Positions 1 to 5,126 of a stretch of DNA of 7,434 bases are shown piece after piece. Where the stretch lies: assembly GCA_025450405.1 (NCBI GenBank), contig JANWHL010000263.1, positions 1 to 7,434 of the forward strand. Direction: 5' to 3'. The position numbers were made by a program, and so were the translations under genes. Under the pieces are notes generated by a model that was given only the letters and a program-made list of their open reading frames with translations, was not told the DNA's origin and made no database searches. Positions within the stretch are counted from its first letter, which is position 1; every line of letters begins with the position of its first letter. The stretch comes from Ktedonobacterales bacterium. Lineage in GTDB: Bacteria; Chloroflexota; Ktedonobacteria; Ktedonobacterales; JADMIN01.

Positions 1-84
1 GCCCATCGCTGACGGCGCGCCGTCGTGGCGCTTCCCTCGAAAAGAGCCCGTGGCCCGCATGCGGTCCTCGAAGCTCAGGATGAG

Positions 85-115
85 ACGCGAAACTTCAATT
101 CCGCATCCTCGCCCC
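85..115. repeat. GCGGAA/TTCCGC hairpin repeat, copy 1
   Basis: This copy reads ACGCGAAACTTCAATTCCGC followed by ATCCTCGCCC. Its left arm carries one change (GCGAAA) from the perfect GCGGAA..TTCCGC inverted repeat seen in copy 3. It belongs to a five-member family in this window. Confidence 0.6.
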
Positions 116-160
116 ACCACTGCCCGCACCCGTGGCCGCCACGGCGTTGTTCACCCCCGT

Positions 161-182
161 CCCTGGCGGGCCGCCGCCAGGG
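161..182. repeat. CCCTGGCG/CGCCAGGG hairpin
   Basis: The arms CCCTGGCG (161-168) and CGCCAGGG (175-182) form a perfect 8-bp stem with the 6-base loop GGCCGC. The same two arms recur at 7001-7022 around a different loop, so the stem is conserved while the loop varies. No T-run follows on either strand, so it is not a standard intrinsic terminator. Confidence 0.6.
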
Positions 183-190
183 CACTTCCC

Positions 191-219
191 CGCGGACTTT
201 CGATTCCGCATCCTCGCCG
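191..219. repeat. GCGGAA/TTCCGC hairpin repeat, copy 2
   Basis: This copy reads CGCGGACTTTCGATTCCGC and then ATCCTCGCC. The right arm and the tail ATCCTCGCC are kept, while the left arm is GCGGAC. It aligns with copy 5 at 4068-4099, both being followed by ACCCCGCTCGCCA. Confidence 0.55.
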
Positions 220-270
220 GACCACCCCGCTCGCCATCCAGGATTCGCCGCGTCCTTCAGGGCGCCTGCT

Positions 271-354
271 CGCCAACCGCTACCGGCCCACCCTCCACCG
301 CCCGCGTCGTGCGCCTGGCCCCCCCTCTCCCCGCGGGGCGAGGGGGCCGGGGGG
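271..354. repeat. GC-rich palindromic block, copy A
   Basis: This block is almost identical to 4111-4192. It begins CGCCAACCGCTACCGGCCC, contains CCCGCGTCGTGCGCCTG, and ends in a large imperfect palindrome at 322-345. The palindrome has CCCCTC and GAGGGG as outer arms around CCCCGCGGGG, with one central-flank mismatch (T against C). The CCCCTCTCCC...GAGGGGGCCGGGGG type is a known kind of dispersed intergenic repeat in GC-rich environmental bacteria. Confidence 0.7.
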
Positions 355-355
355 T

Positions 356-593
356 GAGGACACCCGGCGGCCGTGGGGTAAGATCTCCCCACCAGCGCAC
401 GGGTCTTGCGATGGGGTCCCTGGCACAGCGGCCAGCAGAGCGGCACAGCCGCGGAACGCGAGGTAGCGTGGTGGGGCACGAGCTGGGCACGGCGAGCCAT
501 CCACTCGCCGCGTTGGCCTATTCGCCAGGCACGCGCGCCTCGCACGATCACGTTGGGGCCACGCATGGAACCGTGGACATCCCCGACCCACGC
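356..593. other. Gap without a gene upstream of the phosphotransferase
   Basis: I see no convincing gene, RNA or strong promoter here. Frames on both strands run through it, but they have no ribosome binding site at a sensible distance and their translations are Arg/Pro/His-rich in the manner of GC shadows. It presumably holds the promoter and 5' leader of the gene that starts at 594, but no -10/-35 pair stands out. Confidence 0.5.
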
Positions 594-1622
594 ATGACCG
601 CGCTGGCGCACCCCGACACCGCCACCGCGTCGCTGCGTGCGGCATGGAGTGACGCCCGCCCGCACGGGCCCCTCGCCTGGGACACACCACCGACCGTGGT
701 CGCGGTGGAGGCGCTTCGCGCTCACCCCGGCAGCCGTTGGCCCCTTCGCTATCGACTCCAGCCCGTTGGCGACGCCCCACCCATGTCCTGCATCGCCAAA
801 GCCCATACCCGCGACCGCGCGGACATCGCCGCCGTCCTGTACCACCTCTCCGCCGCTCGCCAGGCCAGTGCCGGCGCGTGGAGCGTCCCCCGCCCCCTCG
901 CCTACCTGCCCACTCTCCACGTCCTACTCGTGGAGGACGTACCCGGCCAGGCCCTGCGGCGAGCGGCGCGACACTCACCGGTCCTGGCGGCCGCCCACGC
1001 GGCCCGGTGGCTGGGCCGATTCCACGCGACCAATGTGCTCCCGCCCGACGCCTACGACCTCCGCGATCCCGTGGCCACGGCACGGCGCTGGTCAGTCAGG
1101 CTCGTGGCCGCCCAGCCGGACCTGCGCCCAGTCAGCGCGGCCCTGCTGGACCGACTGGTGCGCACCGCGCCCCGGTGGCCCCCGCCGCCAGCGGGGCTGC
1201 GCATCCTGCACGGCGATCTCAGTCTGGATCACCTCATCCTCGGTCCAGGCACATGTGCCGCCATCGACTGGGACGATTGGCGCGTCGGCGATCCCGCCGA
1301 AGATGCCGGGCGCCTGCTGGCGTCCCTGCGCCACGCGGCCACCCGCCATCCCGAATGGTTGGCGTCCGCCGATCGCGCCGCGGTGACGTTCCGCCGCGTG
1401 TATCTTGAGCGAGAGCCCGCGGCGACCGCGCGTCTCGCGTTCTATGAAGCTCTGGCCTGCCTGCGTGTGGCCTGCCGCACGGCCCGGCGCGGCGACGACG
1501 TCGGCCGCGCGCGGGCGGCTTCCATGCTCGCGGCGGGCGCCCGCGCGCTCGACCTATCCGCGCCATCTCCACCCGCACCGTCCCAACCAGCTCGTGTGCG
1601 CAACCACCCCCAACCTGTCTGA
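594..1622 (+). CDS. Phosphotransferase of the aminoglycoside phosphotransferase (APH) / choline kinase fold
   Basis: This 342-residue protein should transfer the gamma-phosphate of ATP to a hydroxyl of a small cytoplasmic substrate. The kinase landmarks are in the expected order: a candidate ATP-binding lysine in CIAKAHT (K69), a hinge-like LLVEDVPG segment, the catalytic loop HGDLSLDHLIL (residues 206-216, catalytic base D208), and the metal-binding segment AIDWDDWRVGDPAEDAG with D225. In the catalytic loop the usual metal-binding Asn is replaced by His213. A His here occurs in some APH-like proteins, so it need not mean inactivity. The start at 594 is the first ATG before conserved-looking sequence. 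It lacks a clear ribosome site, and an in-frame GTG at 573 is an alternative. The reading frame stays open far upstream, but that part runs through repeats. The C-terminal 20 residues are Pro/Ser-rich. The substrate cannot be named, and neighbours do not help because the next gene converges on it. APH-fold membership is well supported; drug resistance is not implied. Confidence 0.86.
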   Translation: MTALAHPDTATASLRAAWSDARPHGPLAWDTPPTVVAVEALRAHPGSRWPLRYRLQPVGDAPPMSCIAKAHTRDRADIAAVLYHLSAARQASAGAWSVPRPLAYLPTLHVLLVEDVPGQALRRAARHSPVLAAAHAARWLGRFHATNVLPPDAYDLRDPVATARRWSVRLVAAQPDLRPVSAALLDRLVRTAPRWPPPPAGLRILHGDLSLDHLILGPGTCAAIDWDDWRVGDPAEDAGRLLASLRHAATRHPEWLASADRAAVTFRRVYLEREPAATARLAFYEALACLRVACRTARRGDDVGRARAASMLAAGARALDLSAPSPPAPSQPARVRNHPQPV

Positions 1623-1677
1623 GCCGCACACGGCCCAATGGCGCCATCGGCCCCCCCGCCACCTGGCCACGCCCCCG

Positions 1678-2292
1678 CTACTCCACCTGATCACCACCCG
1701 AGGCCTCGGTGTCCAGCGCCCGTGGCGCGCCCGCGCGCTCCTCGGGCACCCCACCTTCCGTTGGCGCCCCCACGCTTCCCTCCCGGCCAGCATCCTCCCC
1801 GCCCTCGGCCTCCGCACGACCATCCTCCGCGTCCGCCGCCGTCCCCACGTTCCCATCACTTTCCGGCTCCGCCATGGCCCCGGGCAGAATGTCGATCTCG
1901 GCGCCCGCCTCGCCGCGCTTCTCCCCTGTCCACGCCATCCGGAGCGAGATCCGGACTCCGCGACCACCCCGCTGGCCGGCGCGCAGCTTGAAACCCACGT
2001 CATCGGCCAGCCGCATGCCCACCGCGCGATCCCCCACACGCACGGTGATTGCCCCCGCGCGCACAGCCCGGCTCAATGCCTCCAGGTGGTCGGCCACCTG
2101 GGCCGCCGCCAGCGTTTGTTCGGTCTCCACGCGCGGCCCGCGTCGGCGATTATGCGCGTGCCCGTGGCCCCTATGCGTGTGGCCCCCATGCGTGGCCCGT
2201 GTGCCATGGTCGTCGTGCTCGGCCCGCGAGCGGTGATGGCACCTCCTGGGCGCCTCGCCCTCGGCGCCGCTTGCCTCGTGATGATGGGACAT
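1678..2292 (-). CDS. His-rich protein with an amphi-Trp-like domain
   Basis: This 204-residue protein has three parts. Residues 1-48 are low in complexity, with 13 histidines (3-5, 19, 20, 26, 29, 35, 38, 40, 43, 45, 47) and one Cys, which suggests metal binding. Residues about 54-123 resemble the small amphi-Trp domain: a segment starting VETEQTLAAAQVADHLEAL, an amphipathic helix ending AVRAGAITVRVGD, then alternating beta-like strands closing in ISLRMAW (W121). Residues about 124-204 are a disordered, Glu/Gly/Ala-rich acidic tail. There is no signal peptide or membrane segment. The ATG at 2292 is well supported by AAAGGGAGGA seven bases upstream. Its stop lies 55 bases from the stop of the converging phosphotransferase, and no clear shared terminator is seen. 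The role of amphi-Trp proteins is not established. The domain call rests on recall of the family pattern and is moderate. The gene itself looks real. Confidence 0.72.
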   Translation of the reverse strand: MSHHHEASGAEGEAPRRCHHRSRAEHDDHGTRATHGGHTHRGHGHAHNRRRGPRVETEQTLAAAQVADHLEALSRAVRAGAITVRVGDRAVGMRLADDVGFKLRAGQRGGRGVRISLRMAWTGEKRGEAGAEIDILPGAMAEPESDGNVGTAADAEDGRAEAEGGEDAGREGSVGAPTEGGVPEERAGAPRALDTEASGGDQVE

Positions 2293-2299
2293 GGTCGAA

Positions 2300-2309
2300 T
2301 CCTCCCTTT
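2300..2309 (-). promoter_or_regulatory. Strong ribosome binding site of the amphi-Trp-like gene
   Basis: On the minus strand the sequence AAAGGGAGGA lies seven bases before the ATG at 2292. It is one of the two best Shine-Dalgarno sites in the window. It fixes this start and separates the real gene from overlapping shadow frames. Confidence 0.8.
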
Positions 2310-2441
2310 ACCGTGGCGCGATCCCGTGCCAAGCCTTCATACGCCGTAACCAGATACCGCGGCGCGCCCTTGCCAGACCCCCGACGCGCCGCCCTGCCCA
2401 CCTGAGCATCCGCGAACATCCGCACGCCTCCGCGGACGCCT

Positions 2442-3434
2442 TCAGCTCGAATCCAGGTCATCGCCGCCTCCGGCCGAGCCAGCTCCGCGAATCAGCGTCT
2501 CCCAGAGCCACGCATCTGGCGACGCGGGATCCCGCGTGGTGGCAATCCAGGCCGCCAGGCGCGCGATCGCCGGCGCCGTCGCGGCCGCTGACCGAACACC
2601 CACCAGCCCACCCAGATTCCCGCCACCCGCCACATTCACCGCGCGCCGCGCGGCCAGCGTCACCCCGTCCACCACACCACGCAGCGCAACCCGCTTCAAG
2701 CGCACGACCTCCGCCGCCGGCACAGGCAGCCTGGACAACGTCCCCAGCCCGCGGAACACAGGCCGCGCACGACCGCTCGCGGTGTCCACACGCAACGCCG
2801 TCACGCTCTCGTAGACACCGCTCCAGAGATCTTCGAGCAGGTGGATCGCGTCGCGCCGCAGGAACGCCGAGTCACCACGCACACGCGCCGCGCCCGCGAC
2901 CCCATCCAGCGCGCCCACGCGCGCCCCACCGCCGCGCTCCACCAGGAATCCGCGCTTCGTCGCCCTGGCGCGCTCCCCTCGTGGATGGCTCAAGATCAAG
3001 TATTCACCCCGCAAAGACTGATCGGGATACAGACGCTGGAGCGTATCCTGGATGACGCCATGGATCCCTACATCGATCAGGGTAATACGTCCCCCGCACC
3101 CAAGGCCAGAGGCGCGAAGGTAGGCATCCAGCAGACGGCGGCGCGCCGCCGAGGTCCCGGCCGCCGCCAGCAGCCCGCGCGAAAGATAGATCAGCCGCAC
3201 GCGCGCCGGATCGAGTCCCCCGTCCCCCCTCGGCGCCAGACGCAGCAGCGCGTGTTGCGCGAGAAAGGCGCTGATGCCGTCACGTCCCAGGCACAGGTTG
3301 ATGGACCGCGGATCATCGCGCAGATCGTCGAGACAGCGTGCCGCGAACGCCAGCAGCACCGGCGCGTAGATGTCGCGACTCAACCCGTACAGTCGCCGCG
3401 CGCCGTCAAGCGGGACCAGCCCCGGCGCGGGCAT
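2442..3434 (-). CDS. Protein resembling the C-terminal half of COG5610 (HAD-associated glycan-locus protein)
   Basis: From the ATG at 3434 this is 330 residues. Its motifs follow the order I know from the C-terminal half of COG5610 proteins, which are often encoded in polysaccharide and glycosyltransferase loci: YGLSRDIYAPVLLAF (16-30, compare FGYEVLGPLLLGF), LCLGRDG (47-53, compare FLARDG), RLIYLSRGLL (about 80-89), ITLIDVGIHGVIQ (117-129, compare VAIVDIGWSGSIQ), a GFLVE strand, and then HLLEDLWSGVYESVTAL followed by PVF. The N-terminal HAD phosphatase domain of the longer family members is absent, and the biochemical role of this half is unknown. The start is uncertain. ATG 3434 has GAAGGG six bases upstream; ATG 3452 has the same context because both lie in an 18-bp duplication; GTG 3506 has GGGGGA six bases upstream; the frame opens at TTG 3527. 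The C-terminus is Gly/Ala-rich. It points the same way as the amphi-Trp-like gene, 149 bases upstream of it, so co-transcription is possible. Confidence 0.68.
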   Translation of the reverse strand: MPAPGLVPLDGARRLYGLSRDIYAPVLLAFAARCLDDLRDDPRSINLCLGRDGISAFLAQHALLRLAPRGDGGLDPARVRLIYLSRGLLAAAGTSAARRRLLDAYLRASGLGCGGRITLIDVGIHGVIQDTLQRLYPDQSLRGEYLILSHPRGERARATKRGFLVERGGGARVGALDGVAGAARVRGDSAFLRRDAIHLLEDLWSGVYESVTALRVDTASGRARPVFRGLGTLSRLPVPAAEVVRLKRVALRGVVDGVTLAARRAVNVAGGGNLGGLVGVRSAAATAPAIARLAAWIATTRDPASPDAWLWETLIRGAGSAGGGDDLDSS

Positions 3435-3480
3435 ACCGCACCCTTCGGGCATACCGCACCCTTCGGGCGCTACCGCCCCT
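3431..3480. repeat. 18-bp tandem duplication fused to a GGGGCG-type palindrome
   Basis: The unit GCATACCGCACCCTTCGG occurs at 3431-3448 and again at 3449-3466 without a mismatch. It is followed by GCGCTACCGCCCCT, which on the minus strand reads AGGGGCGGTAGCGC, a palindromic core like that at 6808-6831. Eighteen bases equals six codons, so in the minus frame it gives a repeated Pro-Glu-Gly-Cys-Gly-Met unit. It overlaps the possible start codons of the COG5610-like gene. Confidence 0.8.
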
Positions 3481-3527
3481 ACGAGCGTCGCCGTGCCCGG
3501 TTCCACAGCACTTCCCCCACTCAACAA

Positions 3528-3765
3528 GCCTCACCAATCGGCTCCGCGCGGCCAGCTGGCATGTGTTGTGCCATGGACCGCCCGGAGCGGCATCATTCCG
3601 CCTCGTGATAGTCCCATCGGCCACACCTCATGGCCCAACGTGCGTCCGATTGGACCATCCCAATCGACTCATCCTCGACGGAAGCCGATGACCATACCCG
3701 CGAACCAGCCCGCCGCCATATCCATCCACCCGACTGACGCCCCGCGCCGCCTGCCGGCATGTTCA
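3528..3765. other. Gap without a gene; contains an inverted repeat at 3647-3666
   Basis: No convincing gene lies here. The one structure I can support is a 7-bp inverted repeat, CGATTGG (3647-3653) and CCAATCG (3660-3666), with a 6-base loop. It lies about 140 to 210 bases upstream of the possible starts of the minus-strand gene, so it could be an operator or a simple hairpin. I see no clear -10/-35 pair for that gene. Confidence 0.45.
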
Positions 3766-3847
3766 GCCCCATCGCTGACGCCGCGCGTGACAGGATTCTC
3801 CCGAAAATCGCGCTCTCCGCACGATCCCCGCCTCACCGACAGCAAGA

Positions 3848-3880
3848 TTACACGCGGAACTTCAATTCCGCCCCCTCGCC
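3848..3880. repeat. GCGGAA/TTCCGC hairpin repeat, copy 3
   Basis: The core GCGGAACTTCAATTCCGC is a perfect 6-bp inverted repeat with a 6-base loop. It is preceded by AGATTACAC, almost as in copy 4 (AAATTACAC). This is the best-preserved hairpin of the family. Confidence 0.65.
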
Positions 3881-3963
3881 CAACCGCAGCCCCCGCCATC
3901 GAGCAATCTCTCGCCGGGTTGTGCCGGGCCGCGCCGAGTGCCGACATCCTCGCCATGCAAAAT

Positions 3964-3992
3964 TACACGCGGAACTGCAATTCCGCATCCTC
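3964..3992. repeat. GCGGAA/TTCCGC hairpin repeat, copy 4
   Basis: The core GCGGAACTGCAATTCCGC keeps both arms perfectly, with one loop change from copy 3. The tail ATCCTCCCCC follows. The distance from copy 3 is about 115 bases. Confidence 0.65.
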
Positions 3993-4067
3993 CCCCCAAC
4001 CACCCGCCCGCCCGTGCTCGCCAGCATTTTCAGCCGTCACCCAGGCGGCCAGCCGCCAATGACCTTC

Positions 4068-4099
4068 CACGCGGACCTTCCATTCCGTATCCTTGCCCC
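4068..4099. repeat. GCGGAA/TTCCGC hairpin repeat, copy 5
   Basis: The core reads GCGGACCTTCCATTCCGT, so both arms have decayed. The tail ATCCTTGCCC and the following CCACCCCGCTCGCCA match copy 2. Confidence 0.55.
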
Positions 4100-4110
4100 G
4101 CCACCCCGCT

Positions 4111-4192
4111 CGCCAACCGCTACCGGCCCGCCCTCGCCCGCCCGCGTCGTGCGCCTGACTCCCCTCTCCCCGCGGGGCGAGGGGGCCGGGGG
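4111..4192. repeat. GC-rich palindromic block, copy B
   Basis: This block matches 271-352 with only a few changes. Its palindrome at 4161-4184 has the same arms, CCCCTC and GAGGGG, around CCCCGCGGGG. A related degenerate unit, CCCCTCGCCATCG...GAGAGGGGCTGGGGG, follows at 4207-4240, so this end holds two units side by side. Confidence 0.7.
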
Positions 4193-4318
4193 AGAGGTTT
4201 CTTGACTCCCCTCGCCATCGCAATGGAGAGGGGCTGGGGGTGAGGTCTCTCCGCTCCCTCCCACCGCTCGTACCCGGCGCGACTTCTAGATCGGCCCCTC
4301 GCATGGTATGGTGCTTGC

Positions 4319-4347
4319 TTGACATCCCACGCCCACCCTGGTAGAAT
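4319..4347 (+). promoter_or_regulatory. Sigma-70-type promoter of rnpB
   Basis: The -35 box TTGACA (4319-4324) matches the consensus exactly. It is separated by 17 bases from TAGAAT (4342-4347), which differs from TATAAT at one position. The predicted start of transcription, about 4354-4356, coincides with the first base of helix P1 of the RNase P RNA. This is the clearest promoter in the window and fits a constitutive housekeeping RNA. Confidence 0.9.
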
Positions 4348-4355
4348 TGTCCGGG

Positions 4356-4796
4356 GCTTGCGGGCCCGAGTTGGCGAGGCAATCGCGTCGCCCACCGCGT
4401 CCTTGCGGACACGGTGGGTGCCGAGGAAAGTCCGAACTCCACAGAGCGGGATGCTGGCTAACGGCCAGTGGGGGCGACCCCAAGGAAAGTGCCACAGAAA
4501 CATACCGCTCGCCGTCAGGTGACTGGCGGCGAGTAAGGGTGAAATGGTGAGGTAAGAGCTCACCGGCAGCCGGGTGACCGGCTGGCCGCGGTAAACCCCA
4601 TCCGGAGCAAGGCCAGACAGGAGCAGTGGCGACGCCGGCACGCTGGCGCCGCCCACGGGTGGCTCGCCCGTCCACCTCCGGGTTGGCCGCACGAGACGAC
4701 GGGCAACCGCCGTCCCAGAGAGATGATTGCCGCCCAGTGCGCCGCGAGGCGAGCCGGGCACAGAATTCGGCTTATCGCCAACTCGGACCCGCAAGC
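4356..4796 (+). ncRNA. rnpB: RNase P RNA (catalytic RNA of ribonuclease P), bacterial type A-like
   Basis: This RNA is the catalytic subunit of ribonuclease P, which removes 5' leaders from pre-tRNAs. The universal blocks occur in order: GAGGAAAGTCCGAACTCC (4423-4440, P4 5' strand), ACAGAAA near 4494, AAGGGTGAAATGGTGAGGTA (about 4535-4554), GGTAAACCCCATCCGGAGCA (about 4590-4609), AGATGATTGCC (4721-4731) and ACAGAATTCGGCTTAT (4760-4775, P4 3' strand). P2 pairs GGCAATC (4378-4384) with GATTGCC (4725-4731). P1 pairs 4356-4364 with 4788-4796 and 4366-4377 with 4775-4786, giving 21 base pairs around one C/A mismatch. The likely tRNA-CCA-binding GGU of L15 lies at 4681-4683. P3, P8, P9 and P12 hairpins are visible. 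The ends are set from P1, so mature termini may differ by a few bases. The GC content and the long P1 suggest a stable RNA. Protein frames crossing this region are shadows. Confidence 0.97.
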
Positions 4797-4878
4797 GCGT
4801 ATCGATCGGCCACCACGTGTGTCCGGTCCGTTCGGTATAGTTCTTGCGAAATTCGGTTTGGTGCCTGGCCGACTCCTT

Positions 4879-4911
4879 GGGAGGGCGCTCCAGGGATGGA
4901 GCGCTCCTTCC
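4879..4911 (+). terminator. Strong hairpin downstream of rnpB, possible terminator without a U-run
   Basis: The left arm GGGAGGGCGCTCCA (4879-4892), the loop GGGA and the right arm TGGAGCGCTCCTTCC (4897-4911) form 14 base pairs, including one G-U, with one bulged T. It begins about 80 bases after the rnpB 3' end. The following bases are ACCGCGCG, so the T-run of a standard intrinsic terminator is missing. It may stop or pause transcription, or it may be a processing barrier or leader structure. Confidence 0.5.
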
Positions 4912-4959
4912 ACCGCGCGACACACCGCGCACCTCGGCGGGCAACCACGCCCCTATGAG

Positions 4960-4979
4960 CCTCGTCGCCGATGACGAGG
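4960..4979 (+). other. Perfect 7-bp hairpin in the glycosyltransferase leader
   Basis: CCTCGTC (4960-4966) and GACGAGG (4973-4979) enclose the loop GCCGAT. It is followed by TCTCCATTTCCCC, which is only modestly pyrimidine-rich. It could belong to a terminator for rnpB or to the mRNA leader of the gene at 5127. Confidence 0.45.
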
Positions 4980-5112
4980 TCTCCATTTCCCCACTGACGG
5001 GAAGGCACACGCAGCGACGCGTGTACTTGATCGTTTGCGCCCCCCTGCCGGCCGCGCGCCGGGCCAGGCTGTGCCGGTGGATTGCCGGCTGCCCGCGCGG
5101 GGTGCGCATACC

Positions 5113-5119
5113 GAGGAGG
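5113..5119 (+). promoter_or_regulatory. Ribosome binding site of the glycosyltransferase
   Basis: GAGGAGG lies seven bases before the ATG at 5127. It decides the start in favour of 5127 over upstream in-frame codons, which would lie in leader sequence. Confidence 0.85.
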
Positions 5120-5126
5120 ACTTGAC

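Larger units (their letters stand above)
1..355. repeat. Composite intergenic repeat module, copy A
   Basis: This is a non-coding mosaic that lines up in the same order and orientation with 3766-4195. Shared blocks are: CCCATCGCTGACG near base 2 and near 3768; the TTCAATTCCGC motif at 91-103 and at 3861-3871 and 3964-3985; the CCCGC...CCAGGC/CCTGGCG stretch at 161-182; the GATTCCGCATCC/ATTCCGTATCC stretch; and a nearly identical block 271-352 (matching 4111-4191). The copies differ by substitutions and small indels, including about 35 extra bases in this copy between 237 and 271. Open frames that cross it are compositional shadows without ribosome sites or recognisable protein sequence. Its function is unknown. 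Confidence 0.7.
3766..4195. repeat. Composite intergenic repeat module, copy B
   Basis: This is the second copy of the mosaic at 1-355, in direct orientation. It starts with CCCATCGCTGACG, carries three hairpin-repeat copies where the first module has two, and ends in the same CCCCTC...GAGGGG palindrome. The copies are diverged, so this is not a recent duplication. It sits between the COG5610-like gene and the rnpB promoter. Confidence 0.7.
4797..5112. other. Intergenic leader between rnpB and the glycosyltransferase gene
   Basis: There is no convincing protein gene here. The stretch holds two hairpins (listed separately) and GC-rich sequence up to the ribosome site at 5113. No strong promoter is visible; TATAGT at 4836-4841 has no -35 partner. 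The glycosyltransferase gene is therefore either read from a weak promoter here or by read-through from rnpB. I do not recognise a known riboswitch class. Confidence 0.5.

Noticed and set aside
132..593. Upstream extension of the phosphotransferase frame to an ATG at 132
   Set aside because: The extra 154 residues run through the repeat module and a compositional shadow; kinase-like sequence begins only after 594.
75..920. Long minus-strand frame opposite the phosphotransferase
   Set aside because: It crosses repeat DNA and lies antisense to a gene with clear kinase motifs; it has no domain pattern and is a GC-driven shadow.
2171..2461. A 96-residue minus-strand frame with an ATG at 2461 preceded by GGAGG at five bases
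   Set aside because: It overlaps about 120 bases of the amphi-Trp-like gene and the end of the COG5610-like gene. Its translation matches nothing I know, and the GGAGG lies within Gly/Ala codons of the upstream gene.
1..4195. Insertion sequence or transposon bounded by the two composite repeats
   Set aside because: No transposase or integrase gene and no clear target duplication is seen; the copies are diverged mosaics and not clean terminal repeats.
4120..5109. Minus-strand frame of 329 codons across rnpB and its leader
   Set aside because: It is antisense to a securely identified RNase P RNA, and its translation has no family resemblance.
4797..5112. T-box or other known riboswitch upstream of the glycosyltransferase
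   Set aside because: The hairpins lack T-box conserved sequence and any U-run terminator, and I recognise no other known class.
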